From NCBI GenBank assembly GCA_039182515.1, contig JBCDCE010000012.1, positions 1-64,000 of the forward strand: a stretch of DNA of 64,000 nt, in the 5' to 3' direction. Both the position numbers and the translations under genes were made by a program. Below are positions 25,501 through 34,268 of the stretch, piece by piece; position 1 is the stretch's first letter, and each line of letters starts with the position of its first letter. Source of the DNA: JBCDCE01 sp039182515 (GTDB taxonomy: Bacteria > Pseudomonadota > Alphaproteobacteria > Rhodobacterales > Rhodobacteraceae). The notes under the pieces are model-generated. The model was not told where the DNA came from. It did not search any database and worked only from the letters and a program-made list of their open reading frames with translations.

Positions 25501-25989
25501 TAAATCGCGCAAGAGCGCGGTGGCTTTGGCGGATTGCCCGTCGATGATCATTTGACCCAAAGGGCCTGTGGCACCGCCCGTCAAGCAGATCACATCCTCC
25601 TTGTGCTTTGCCAGATCTGATAGCCCCACTTGTGGCACTTGATCGGGATCGCTGAGGTACAAGACAGAATTGAGCTTAAGAAGGTTCTCATACCCCCGCT
25701 CGGTTTGCGCCAAGAGCACAATGGGGGCTGGCGGTTTGGGCTTATGCCCCGGCTCTGCCGGATAAACCGTCATGTCGATCTGACAGCCCATGATGGGTTG
25801 CACACCCGCTTTGGCGGCACCCTCTGAGAATTCCAGAGCGCAAAACATGTTGTTGGTGTCGGTCACAGCCACAGCTGGCATCCCGGCATTTGCAACAAGC
25901 CCCGGAAGGGATTTTACGCGCATCGCGCCTTCCAAAAGGGAGTATTCCGTGTGAAGCCTGAGGTGGACGAATTTTGCTGTGGTGCTCAT
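22540..25989 (-). CDS. dnaE: DNA polymerase III alpha subunit DnaE
   Basis: 1149 residues, the replicative polymerase. The N-terminal PHP domain begins FVHLRLHTEYSLLEGAMRV. The polymerase core carries PDFDIDFCMDRREEVIRYV with catalytic aspartates. There is also a YQEQVMQIAQ segment, and the C-terminal OB-fold (about 1000-1090) begins AGRVSGRQERKSARG. The start at 25989 gives MSTTAKFVHL; the frame continues to 26076 but that extension is not conserved-looking. It is divergent from xdhA, with a 202-base spacer. Confidence 0.96.
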   Translation of the reverse strand: MSTTAKFVHLRLHTEYSLLEGAMRVKSLPGLVANAGMPAVAVTDTNNMFCALEFSEGAAKAGVQPIMGCQIDMTVYPAEPGHKPKPPAPIVLLAQTERGYENLLKLNSVLYLSDPDQVPQVGLSDLAKHKEDVICLTGGATGPLGQMIIDGQSAKATALLRDLTEIFPDRLYIELQRHPMENGLPPSEAQTEPQFIAMAYDNDLPLVATNDVYFPDPKMYEAHDALICIAEGAYVDQQEARRRLTAQHSFKTPEEMITLFADLPEAIENTIEVAQRCAFKSYKRDPILPKFAEDEVEELRRQSREGLKARLDVIPHADTVEAYEARLEFELDIIEGMGFPGYFLIVADFIKWAKDENIPVGPGRGSGAGSLVAYALTITDLDPLRYSLLFERFLNPERVSMPDFDIDFCMDRREEVIRYVQEKYGRDKVGQIITFGALLSKAAVRDVGRVLQMPYGQVDRLSKLIPVEGVKPVSIEKALADEPRLREAAKDEEVVDRLLTYGQQVEGLLRNASTHAAGVVIGDRPLDALVPLYQDPRSDMPATQFNMKWVEQAGLVKFDFLGLKTLTVIQNALDLLKERGVDIDIGAIDLEDQATYDLYASAKTVAVFQVESSGMMDALKRMKPTCIEDIVALVALYRPGPMENIPQYCDVKNDRAERERLHPSIDHILDETQGIIVYQEQVMQIAQEMAGYSLGGADLLRRAMGKKIQEAMDAERPKFLKGAAENGVDEKKATEVWNLLDKFANYGFNKSHAAAYAVVSYQTAWLKANYPVEFMAGVMNCDLHLTEKLAIYFEEVKKHLKLPYTPPCVNRSNATFTVNSEGALVYALGALKNVGVEAMRLIEDARGDSPFITLFDFARRVDLKRVGKRPMEMLARAGAFDVLDPNRRRVFDSLDALVSYSSAIHEQRNSNQVSLFGEAGDDLPEPRLSPVQDWLPAERLDEEALAIGFYLSGHPLEDYATALKRKNILTLDAITEKARSGPLIAKMAGRVSGRQERKSARGNRFAFVQMSDPTGAYEVTVFSDTLEAARDHLETGSKVVISVEATMEAEQLKLLGRGVQPLDAEVADVGGAGLNVFVEETQAIQAIAQVLQDARNAVSKARNGPVKLTLLGESLPGEVEMALPDDFPVTPQIKGAIKSLPGVVMVEDI

Positions 25990-26191
25990 GAGCCTCTGTT
26001 TGCAGTCTCTCGTCAGAAAAGGCCAGCCGCCAAAATATTGAGCACATGCCTTTGCGAGGTGCACGAACGCCGACAACGGCTCTTGCCAATTGGGCAGCCT
26101 CGGGCTTTGATTGTCCGATAATGATCAACTTTCTACGCCGCATCGAGGGTTGATCAAAACTTCAAATCGGTAAAGCGGTGGGCAAAATTCA

Positions 26192-27544
26192 ATGAAAGTG
26201 CGGTTTCTTCTCAACGGAGACCCTCAAAACGTGCACGTGGAGCCCACCACGACGCTGCTCGATTGGCTGCGCGAGAGCCGCAGCCTCACCGCCACAAAAG
26301 AAGGCTGCAACGAGGGCGATTGCGGAGCCTGTTCTGTCATTGTGACCGACGAGACAGGCGCGAAATGCTTAAACGCATGCATCCTTTTTCTGCCGCAGCT
26401 TGAGGGCAAAGCTGTGCGGACGGTCGAAGGGATAAGTGGGCCGGAGGGCGATTTGCATCCTGTGCAAAAAGCGATGATAGCACATCACGGGACGCAATGC
26501 GGATTTTGCACACCGGGTTTCGTGTCCGCTATGGCCGCGGCACACCTGAATGGACGCAAAGACTTTGATATAGCCCTGGCTGGCAATCTTTGCCGTTGCA
26601 CAGGCTATGCCCCAATTGCGCGGGCTGCTGAAGCTGCAGCGGTCGAGCCAGTGCCTGCTTGGATGAGTGAAAACATCTCGTCGCAGGAACCGGGCGAGCC
26701 GCTTAGTCTTGCAGATTTGGCGGAGTGGCGCAGTCAGAATCCCAATGGCACCATGATTGCTGGGGCCACAGACGTTGGCCTTTGGGTCACAAAAGAGTTC
26801 CGCAACCTAGGCGAGGTCTTTTTTCTCAATCGTGTGCCTGAGCTTGCCGAGATCACCGAGACTGACACGGAAATCCGCATCGGAGCGATGGTGAGCGTGG
26901 CGCGCGCCGAGAAACATCTGCGCGCTGCTTTTCCGAGCTTTGCGGATCTCTTGATCCGATACGGATCCGATCAAGTGCGTCAGGCCGCAACTTTGGGTGG
27001 CAATATTGCGAACGGATCCCCGATTGGCGATGGCTCGCCAGCGCTCATCGCCATGCGTTCCGTTTTGCATTTGCGCAGTGCAGATGGCCCCCGCAGCCTT
27101 CCCTTAGAAGACTTCTTTATCGACTACGGCGTGCAAGATTTGCGCGCCGGTGAGTTTGTGGAGGCGATCAGTATCCCCAAACCGAGTCCAGCGCGCACGC
27201 TCTATTGCTACAAGATTTCCAAACGCTTCGATCAAGATATCTCTTCGGTCTGCGGCTGCATCAGCTTCTTGCGAGAGGACGGGGTGCTGCGCGAGCCTCG
27301 TGTTGCCTATGGCGGAATGGCGGGAACGCCCAAGCGCGCAAAGCATGCCGAAGCCGCAATGGAGGGGCGGGCGCTATCCGACGCCTGCAAGGCAGGCGCA
27401 GAAGCGCTTGCTGCCGACTTCACCCCGTTGACCGATATGCGCGCCTCAGCTGTTTACCGAATGGCCGTCGCACAATCGCTCTTTGAGCGCATCGCTTTGG
27501 CGGAGGCTGGAGAAGCGGTAGATGTCGGCGAAGTCACCGCATGA
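26192..27544 (+). CDS. xdhA: Xanthine dehydrogenase small subunit (2Fe-2S/FAD)
   Basis: 450 residues. The N-terminal plant-type ferredoxin domain has CNEGDCGACSV and the second cluster domain has CGFCTPGF and NLCRCTGYAPI. From about residue 170 comes an FAD-binding domain with GATDVGLWVTK and ATLGGNIANGSPIGD. It oxidises hypoxanthine and xanthine to urate together with XdhB. It is first gene of a long operon, with its stop overlapping the xdhB start by 4 bases. The upstream spacer has two TGATCAA-type half-palindromes (near 26130 and 26150) that could be regulator sites. Confidence 0.94.
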   Translation: MKVRFLLNGDPQNVHVEPTTTLLDWLRESRSLTATKEGCNEGDCGACSVIVTDETGAKCLNACILFLPQLEGKAVRTVEGISGPEGDLHPVQKAMIAHHGTQCGFCTPGFVSAMAAAHLNGRKDFDIALAGNLCRCTGYAPIARAAEAAAVEPVPAWMSENISSQEPGEPLSLADLAEWRSQNPNGTMIAGATDVGLWVTKEFRNLGEVFFLNRVPELAEITETDTEIRIGAMVSVARAEKHLRAAFPSFADLLIRYGSDQVRQAATLGGNIANGSPIGDGSPALIAMRSVLHLRSADGPRSLPLEDFFIDYGVQDLRAGEFVEAISIPKPSPARTLYCYKISKRFDQDISSVCGCISFLREDGVLREPRVAYGGMAGTPKRAKHAEAAMEGRALSDACKAGAEALAADFTPLTDMRASAVYRMAVAQSLFERIALAEAGEAVDVGEVTA

Positions 27545-29823
27545 GTGTTGCTAAGCCCCTCCCGCATGATAGCGCGGCGCTGCATGTCACCGGAGCCGCC
27601 CGCTACGTGAGCGATATTCCCTTGCCGCAGGGCGCATTGCATCTTGCCTTTGGGTTAAGCGAGATTGCACATGGCAGACTTAACAGTATGGACCTTGAGG
27701 CTGTGCGCGCGAGCGACGGGGTCGTCGCGATCCTAACCGCAAGCGATCTGCCCGCCGCGAATGACGTTTCCCCATCTGTGCATGACGAGCCACTTCTGGC
27801 GACGGATCATATTCACTACATGGGCCAGCCCCTCTTTATAGTAATAGCGACCTCACATCGTTGGGCGCGGATCGCGGCTCGAAAGGCAAGTGTTGATGTG
27901 AGCCCCTTGCCCGCCTGCCTCACAATCGACGAAGCTTTGGCGGCAGGGAACCGGTTTGAAGATGGGCCCCGCGTTTGGGAACGCGGAGACTATACACTGA
28001 TCAATAAGGCACCCTTCCGGCTTTCCTCGCGCCTTGAGCTGGGGGGGCAGGAGCACTTTTATCTCGAAGGCCAAGCGGCCGCTGCTCTGCCGCAAGAGGC
28101 GGGCGATATGCTGATCCATGCCTCCTCACAACACCCGACCGAAATTCAACACAAGGTCGCTGAGGCCCTGGGCACACATATGCACAGCGTGCGCGTGGAA
28201 GTGCGCCGGATGGGCGGTGGGTTCGGTGGCAAAGAGAGCCAAGGTAATGCGCTCGCTGTTGCCTGTGCGATCGCGGCTCAGGCCACAGGCAAGCCCTGTG
28301 CGATGCGCTACGACCGTGACGATGATATGGTCATCACAGGCAAACGCCATGAGACCCGCGTGGATTATGACGTGGGCTTTGATGCAACCGGCAAGATCCT
28401 AGCACTTGATGTGACCCATGCGATGCGGTGCGGTTGGGCTCAGGATCTCAGCCTGCCCGTAGCAGACCGCGCAATGCTGCATGCTGACAACGCCTATTAC
28501 CTGCCCAATGTGCGCATCACCTCGCACCGCTTGCGCACCAACACACAAAGCGCCACCGCCTTTCGCGGCTTTGGTGGGCCGCAAGGGATGGCGGGGATGG
28601 AGCGGATCATCGATCATATCGCGCACCATCTAGATCTCGATCCATTGGCGGTGCGCAAAGCCAATCTCTACGATGGCAGCGGGCAAACCACGCCATATGG
28701 GCAAGTGGTTGAAGGATCTGTGCTGCCCAATCTGATCGATAGGCTTGCGCAGAGCGCCGACTATGCTGCGCGGCGGCAAGCTGTGGCGGATTGGAATGCA
28801 TCTCACAAGGTGCTCAAAAAGGGGATCGCGCTGACGCCCGTTAAGTTCGGGATCTCATTTACGCTCAGCCACCTCAACCAAGCGGGCGCTTTGGTGCATG
28901 TTTATCAGGATGGCTCTGTGCATCTCAATCACGGCGGCACGGAAATGGGCCAAGGGCTCTTTCAAAAGGTGGCGCAGGTCGCCGCAGATCGCTTTGGGGT
29001 CCCGCTGGATACGATCAAAATCACGGCCACAGACACCGGCAAAGTGCCCAACACGTCCGCCACAGCTGCGTCTTCCGGCTCGGACCTCAACGGGATGGCT
29101 GTCAAAGCCGCTTGTGACACAATCCGAGATCGCATCGCTGTTTGCTTGGCAGAAATGCACCAAGCCAAGCCGGATGATGTCGTTTTCAAAGACGGTCAGG
29201 TGCAGGTGGGCGACAACATTTTGACCTTCGCCCAAGCGGCTCAAACGGCCTACGAGGCGCGCGTGAGCCTCTCCTCTACCGGGTTCTATAAAACACCCGA
29301 CCTGAGTTGGGACCGGATCAAAGGGCAAGGCCGCCCGTTTTATTACTTTGCTAACGGTGCCGCAGTAAGCGAAGTGGTGATCGACACGCTCACTGGAGAA
29401 AATCGGATCTTGCGCGTGGATATTTTGCATGATGCGGGCCGCTCGTTGAACCCCAGCTTAGACATCGGCCAAATTGAAGGCGGGTTCGTGCAGGGCGCTG
29501 GATGGCTCACGATGGAAGAGCTCGTTTGGGACGACACCGGCAAGCTGCGCACGCATGCGCCCTCCACCTACAAAATCCCTGCGATGCGAGATCGCCCGGA
29601 TGTGTTCAACGTCGCCCTTTGGGACGGGGAGAACGCGGAAGACACGATCTACCGCTCAAAAGCCGTAGGCGAGCCGCCCTTCATGCTGGGAATTTCCGTA
29701 TTTCATGCGCTGTCCCATGCCGTTCAAGCCTGCGGGCCACACTATCCTGATCTCCAAGGGCCAGCCACGCCCGAAGAACTCAACCGCGCGGTGTCTCGCG
29801 CCACAAAAAGTGCAGACACATGA
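27541..29823 (+). CDS. xdhB: Xanthine dehydrogenase molybdopterin-binding subunit
   Basis: 760 residues, the large molybdenum subunit. It contains RRMGGGFGGKE (molybdopterin contact), TAFRGFGGPQGM, HGGTEMGQGLFQKV, TAASSGSDLNGMA and the late KAVGEPPFMLG with the conserved active-site Glu. It overlaps xdhA and xdhC by 4 bases each. Length and domains are normal for bacterial XdhB. Confidence 0.95.
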   Translation: MSVAKPLPHDSAALHVTGAARYVSDIPLPQGALHLAFGLSEIAHGRLNSMDLEAVRASDGVVAILTASDLPAANDVSPSVHDEPLLATDHIHYMGQPLFIVIATSHRWARIAARKASVDVSPLPACLTIDEALAAGNRFEDGPRVWERGDYTLINKAPFRLSSRLELGGQEHFYLEGQAAAALPQEAGDMLIHASSQHPTEIQHKVAEALGTHMHSVRVEVRRMGGGFGGKESQGNALAVACAIAAQATGKPCAMRYDRDDDMVITGKRHETRVDYDVGFDATGKILALDVTHAMRCGWAQDLSLPVADRAMLHADNAYYLPNVRITSHRLRTNTQSATAFRGFGGPQGMAGMERIIDHIAHHLDLDPLAVRKANLYDGSGQTTPYGQVVEGSVLPNLIDRLAQSADYAARRQAVADWNASHKVLKKGIALTPVKFGISFTLSHLNQAGALVHVYQDGSVHLNHGGTEMGQGLFQKVAQVAADRFGVPLDTIKITATDTGKVPNTSATAASSGSDLNGMAVKAACDTIRDRIAVCLAEMHQAKPDDVVFKDGQVQVGDNILTFAQAAQTAYEARVSLSSTGFYKTPDLSWDRIKGQGRPFYYFANGAAVSEVVIDTLTGENRILRVDILHDAGRSLNPSLDIGQIEGGFVQGAGWLTMEELVWDDTGKLRTHAPSTYKIPAMRDRPDVFNVALWDGENAEDTIYRSKAVGEPPFMLGISVFHALSHAVQACGPHYPDLQGPATPEELNRAVSRATKSADT

Positions 29824-30752
29824 GCTTTGACAGAGCAGATCTGCAGGCCAAAGTGGCCGCCCACGGGCAGGTTTGGCGGGTGGTTGTGGCCGCAACCAAG
29901 GGATCTGTGCCCCGGGAGGTTGGCGCGAGCATGCTTGTGTGGCGCAACGGGCAATCTGGCACCATTGGCGGTGGTGCGCTCGAACTACAAGCTGCTCAAA
30001 CGGCCCTCAATCTGACAAAAGACACTGTCACAACCCATCCGCTCGGCCCAGCGCTTGGGCAGTGTTGCGGAGGGGCGGTGACCCTGCTCACGGAAGCTTA
30101 CGAACAATCCCGTGCAGAGAGTTTAGCCGAGGGTATTTTTGCACGTGGACCTGGACAAAAGCCGCTCTCAGTGACCCGACGCTTGCGCGAAATCCGCGAC
30201 GGGCGGCGCAAAGCTGAGCCTGAGTATCTCGATGGTTGGATGATCGAGCCTGAGAGTTTGCCTGCCCGCGCGCTTTGGATCTGGGGAGCGGGCCATGTGG
30301 GCCGCGCTTTGGTGAACACCTTCGCACCTCTGAAGCGCTTTGAGATCACATGGGCTGACACAAGCTTGTCTCGGTTTCCAGACTCTCTTCCTGCTGGCGT
30401 CACACCCACGGCGGCAAGGGATCTCACTCAGCTTATCGCCTATGCCCCGCCTCAAGCAGAGCATGTAATTTTGACCTATAGCCACGAGATCGACTTCGCG
30501 CTGTGTCACACCCTCCTAAATCATGGCTTTGGCTGGTGCGGACTCATTGGATCCGCGACCAAATGGGCGCGGTTTAGAAGTCGTCTCAAAAAACTTGGTC
30601 ACTCAGACGATCAAATTGCGCGCATCACTTGCCCCATTGGCGATCCAAGCCTCGGCAAAGAGCCGCAAGCAATTGCCCTTGGTCTGGCCTACGAACGGTT
30701 GCGTGCATCTGAGAGTGTCGCCACGCATCACCATAAGGAAATCACAGTATGA
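29820..30752 (+). CDS. xdhC: Xanthine dehydrogenase accessory protein XdhC
   Basis: 310 residues. It inserts the sulfurated molybdenum cofactor into XdhB. It shows the N-terminal XdhC/CoxI segment AATKGSVPREVGASMLV, GTIGGGALELQA and GQCCGGAVTLL, then a Rossmann-like C-terminal domain with LWIWGAGHVGRALVNTF and a late GLIGSATKWARFRSRL. It overlaps both neighbours by 4 bases. Confidence 0.93.
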   Translation: MSFDRADLQAKVAAHGQVWRVVVAATKGSVPREVGASMLVWRNGQSGTIGGGALELQAAQTALNLTKDTVTTHPLGPALGQCCGGAVTLLTEAYEQSRAESLAEGIFARGPGQKPLSVTRRLREIRDGRRKAEPEYLDGWMIEPESLPARALWIWGAGHVGRALVNTFAPLKRFEITWADTSLSRFPDSLPAGVTPTAARDLTQLIAYAPPQAEHVILTYSHEIDFALCHTLLNHGFGWCGLIGSATKWARFRSRLKKLGHSDDQIARITCPIGDPSLGKEPQAIALGLAYERLRASESVATHHHKEITV

Positions 30753-32230
30753 GCGGACTTCTCACGCTTCAAAATGTCACCAAAGCCTACCCGGGCGTTG
30801 TGGCCAATGATGATGTGTTCATGGCGCTTAAATCCGGCGAGGTGCATGCGCTCTTGGGTGAAAATGGAGCGGGTAAGTCCACGCTCGTGAAGATGATTTA
30901 CGGGCTGGTTAAACCAGACAGCGGCACGATGCAGATGATGGGCGAGGCCTTCAGCCCCAAAACCCCCAATGAGGCCCGTGCGCGCGGTGTCGCGATGGTG
31001 TTTCAACACTTTTCGCTCTTTGGCGCTTTGTCGGTGGCGGAGAATATCGCGCTTGGGATGAGCAATCCGCCAAAACTGCGGGACTTGTCGCGCAAGATCG
31101 AAGAGGTTTCTGAGGCTTACGGGCTTCCGCTGAAAGCCGGGCGTTTGGTCGATACCTTGAGCGCAGGCGAGCAACAGCGGGTCGAGATTGTGCGCTGCCT
31201 TTTGCAAGAGCCTAAGCTTTTGATCATGGACGAACCGACAAGCGTTTTGACCCCGCAGGAGGTCGATGTGCTCTTCGGAACCCTACGGCGCTTGCGCGAT
31301 GAAGGAACGGCAATCTTGTACATTTCGCACAAGCTCGAAGAGATCCGAACCCTCTGCGACAGCGCAACCATTCTGCGCGGCGGCAAGGTTGTGGGCACCT
31401 GCGTTCCAGCTGAGACCTCGGCGCGCGACATGGCAGAAACAATGGTCGGTGAGCGGTTCGCCGTGCCTAAGCGCAAAACAGGTGACGTGGGCGATGTGCG
31501 GTTTGCAGCTCGAAACCTCGCGAGCGATGGTTTGCGCAACGTGAGCTTTGACGTGCTTGCAGGCGAAATTCTGGGCATCGGCGGTGTGGCTGGCAACGGA
31601 CAAGACGCGCTCATGTCGGCTCTTTCAGGCGAAACGCTCAGCGCTGCGGATGCGCTCACCTTCGATGGCAAACCGATTGGCAATATGGGCGTGTCTGCGC
31701 GCCGTCTCTTGGGTGTTCTAACGGCTCCAGAAGAACGCTTGGGCCATGCGGCTGTGCCAGATATGAGCCTTACGGAGAATGCAGCCCTATCCGGCCTTGA
31801 GCGCAAAGAGTTGGCCACAACTGGCTTTGTCAGCTGGGCCAAGGCAAAAGACTTCGCCGAAACCGTGATCCTGCGTTTTGATGTGCGCACACCGGGGGCA
31901 GGCACCGCTGCGCGCGCGCTTTCAGGCGGGAACTTGCAGAAATTCGTCATGGGCCGCGAGATCAGCCAGCAGCCTGAGGTCTTTGTGGTCAATCAACCCA
32001 CATGGGGTGTGGATGCAGCCGCCGCCGCTGCGATCCGGCAAGAGTTATTAGATCTCGCAGCGCAAGGCTGTGCTTTGGTTGTGGTGAGCCAAGATCTTGA
32101 CGAGCTCATCGAAATTTCGGATCGCTTTGCGGCCCTCAATGAGGGCCGCTTGAGTGCTGCGCGGATGACCGCAGACCTGACTATGGAAGATATTGGCCTG
32201 ATGCTGGGAGGCGCGGATGCTCACGCTTGA
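30749..32230 (+). CDS. Purine/nucleoside ABC transporter ATP-binding protein (BMP-type system)
   Basis: 493 residues with two tandem nucleotide-binding domains. The first has Walker A GENGAGKSTLVK, the LSAGEQQRVEIVR signature and LLIMDEPTSVLTPQE. The second has GVAGNGQDALMSAL, the SGGNLQKFVMGRE signature and a degenerate Walker B (VFVVNQPTWGVD). This layout is typical of BmpA-dependent nucleoside importers. It overlaps xdhC by 4 bases, tying import to purine oxidation. Confidence 0.92.
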   Translation: MSGLLTLQNVTKAYPGVVANDDVFMALKSGEVHALLGENGAGKSTLVKMIYGLVKPDSGTMQMMGEAFSPKTPNEARARGVAMVFQHFSLFGALSVAENIALGMSNPPKLRDLSRKIEEVSEAYGLPLKAGRLVDTLSAGEQQRVEIVRCLLQEPKLLIMDEPTSVLTPQEVDVLFGTLRRLRDEGTAILYISHKLEEIRTLCDSATILRGGKVVGTCVPAETSARDMAETMVGERFAVPKRKTGDVGDVRFAARNLASDGLRNVSFDVLAGEILGIGGVAGNGQDALMSALSGETLSAADALTFDGKPIGNMGVSARRLLGVLTAPEERLGHAAVPDMSLTENAALSGLERKELATTGFVSWAKAKDFAETVILRFDVRTPGAGTAARALSGGNLQKFVMGREISQQPEVFVVNQPTWGVDAAAAAAIRQELLDLAAQGCALVVVSQDLDELIEISDRFAALNEGRLSAARMTADLTMEDIGLMLGGADAHA

Positions 32231-33305
32231 AAAACGCCCCATACCGTCAAAGCTTTGGTCTTATCTGACGCCACTCATCGCGCTTTTGCTCACTATGATT
32301 GCGGGCGGGATCATGTTTTGGCTGTTGGGCAAAGATCCTTTCGCGGCCCTGCGCACGATTTTCCTGGACCCGATCTTCAACGAGCAATTTGCAAGCTATG
32401 CGCGCCCACAACTTTTGATTAAAGCCGGGCCGTTGATCTTGATCGCGGTTGGCTTGGCCATCGGGTTTCGCGCGGGCGTTTGGAACATTGGGGCCGAAGG
32501 CCAATATATTATTGGCGCGATTTGTGGTGCAGCCGTGGGGCTTGCCTTCTACCCAACAGAAAGTTGGATCATTTTCCCGCTTATGGTGCTCGCGGGCATG
32601 GTGGGCGGTGTCGCTTGGGCGATGATCCCCGCTTTGTTGAAGGTGAAGTTCAACACCAATGAAATCCTCGTCTCGCTCATGCTCGTGTATGTGGCCCAAG
32701 AGGTTTTGTCGAAAATGGCCCTGGGGCCTTTGAAAAACCCCGATGGCGCGGGCTTTCCAGGCAGTCGCAATCTTCAACAATACCCGTCGGCTCATAACGC
32801 TGAGATCTGGGCTGGGACATCCATCCATTGGGGCATCATCATCGCGTTTTTTGCCGTTGTGGCAGGTTTTGTCTTGATGTCCCGACATAAGCTGGGCTTT
32901 GCGATCCGGCTGATGGGCGAAAGCCCAAGGGCTGCGCGGTTTGCAGGTGTCACCCCCTCTTGGATCGTCGTGATCTGTTTGGGGATTGCGGGCGGAGCCG
33001 CTGGGCTTGCGGGGCTCTTTGAGGTCTCGGGACCATCGGGCCAAATCAGCATTGATTTTGCCTCGGGCTATGGCTTCACAGCGATCATCGTGGCCTTCTT
33101 GGGGCGCTTGCACCCCATTGGCATCTTGGCTGCCGGCTTACTTATGGGCGTAACATATATCGGCGGCGAGCTTGCTCAGTTTATGATCGGCCTGCCCTCT
33201 GCGGCGATCCAAGCCTTCCAAGGCATGCTTCTGTTCTTTCTGTTGGGCTCAGAGATCTTGATCAATTACCGCGTGCGCTGGAGCAGCGCCGCAAAGGAGG
33301 CGTGA
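32217..33305 (+). CDS. Purine/nucleoside ABC transporter permease 1
   Basis: A 362-residue polytopic BPD_transp_2 permease. It has GFRAGVWNIGAEGQYIIGA, the FNTNEILVSLMLVYVA loop and FGFTAIIVAFLGRLHP-like motif (YGFTAIIVAFLGRL). It overlaps the ATPase gene by 14 bases. It forms a heterodimer with the next permease (family knowledge). Confidence 0.92.
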   Translation: MLTLEKRPIPSKLWSYLTPLIALLLTMIAGGIMFWLLGKDPFAALRTIFLDPIFNEQFASYARPQLLIKAGPLILIAVGLAIGFRAGVWNIGAEGQYIIGAICGAAVGLAFYPTESWIIFPLMVLAGMVGGVAWAMIPALLKVKFNTNEILVSLMLVYVAQEVLSKMALGPLKNPDGAGFPGSRNLQQYPSAHNAEIWAGTSIHWGIIIAFFAVVAGFVLMSRHKLGFAIRLMGESPRAARFAGVTPSWIVVICLGIAGGAAGLAGLFEVSGPSGQISIDFASGYGFTAIIVAFLGRLHPIGILAAGLLMGVTYIGGELAQFMIGLPSAAIQAFQGMLLFFLLGSEILINYRVRWSSAAKEA

Positions 33306-33308
33306 GCC

Positions 33309-34235
33309 ATGGGCAGCATTGATCCAACCCTCCTTATCGCTTCGCTCTTAGTCGCCTCAACCCCCATTCTGCTTGCAGCGCTTGGGGAATTGGTGACTGA
33401 GAAAGCGGGTGTTCTGAACCTTGGCGTGGAAGGCATGATGATCACAGGCGCGATCTGTGGCTTTGCTGTGGCCGTTGAGAGCGGCTCACCTTGGCTTGGC
33501 TTTGTTGCAGGAGCGGGCGGTGGCGCGCTTTTGTCCATGGTCTTTGCCATACTCACCCAGTTTTTCCTCTCCAACCAAGTGGCAACAGGCTTGGCGCTCA
33601 CGCTGTTTGGTCTTGGGTTTTCTTCGATGATTGGTCAAGGCTATGTGGGGATCGTGCCGCCGGATGTGCCAGATGTGCCGTTTGGCGCGCTGGCTGAGAT
33701 CCCGGTTTTGGGTCCAATTTTCTTTTCCCACGATGCGATGCTCTACATCGGATTGATGCTTGTCGTTTTGGTTTGGTGGGTGCTGCGTGCCACGCGGCTG
33801 GGGCTCGTGTTGCGCGCAGTGGGCGAAAACCATGATGCGGCTCATGCTTTGGGCTACCCCGTGCTTTTGGTGCGCTTCGGCGCGATTGCTTTTGGTGGCG
33901 CCTTGGCGGGGCTTGGCGGCGCTTACTTGAGCCTCGTGCGTGTGCCGCAATGGACCGAAGGCATGACGGCGGGTGCGGGATGGATCGCACTTGCAATTGT
34001 TGTTTTTGCCTCTTGGAGACCGATACGCGTGCTCTGGGGTGCCTATCTTTTTGGCGGGATCACTGTTTTACAACTCAACCTCCAAGCGGCAGGCGTTGCA
34101 ATTCCGGTGGAATACTTGTCCATGAGCCCGTATTTGATCACAATCTTTGTGCTCGTTTTAATGTCTGCCAGAAAAGCTGGTGGACGCTTAAATGCGCCCG
34201 AAAGTCTCGGACGCACCTTCCATGCTTCGCGCTAG
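33309..34235 (+). CDS. Purine/nucleoside ABC transporter permease 2
   Basis: A 308-residue polytopic permease with LGELVTEKAGVLNLGVEGMM, FLSNQVATGLALTLFG and GAGWIALAIVVFASW, as in the second permease of BMP-type systems. It starts 3 bases after permease 1. About eight hydrophobic helices can be seen. Confidence 0.92.
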   Translation: MGSIDPTLLIASLLVASTPILLAALGELVTEKAGVLNLGVEGMMITGAICGFAVAVESGSPWLGFVAGAGGGALLSMVFAILTQFFLSNQVATGLALTLFGLGFSSMIGQGYVGIVPPDVPDVPFGALAEIPVLGPIFFSHDAMLYIGLMLVVLVWWVLRATRLGLVLRAVGENHDAAHALGYPVLLVRFGAIAFGGALAGLGGAYLSLVRVPQWTEGMTAGAGWIALAIVVFASWRPIRVLWGAYLFGGITVLQLNLQAAGVAIPVEYLSMSPYLITIFVLVLMSARKAGGRLNAPESLGRTFHASR

Positions 34236-34268
34236 CGCGGAGTAAGACAAACCAAGGGGATGTATGAA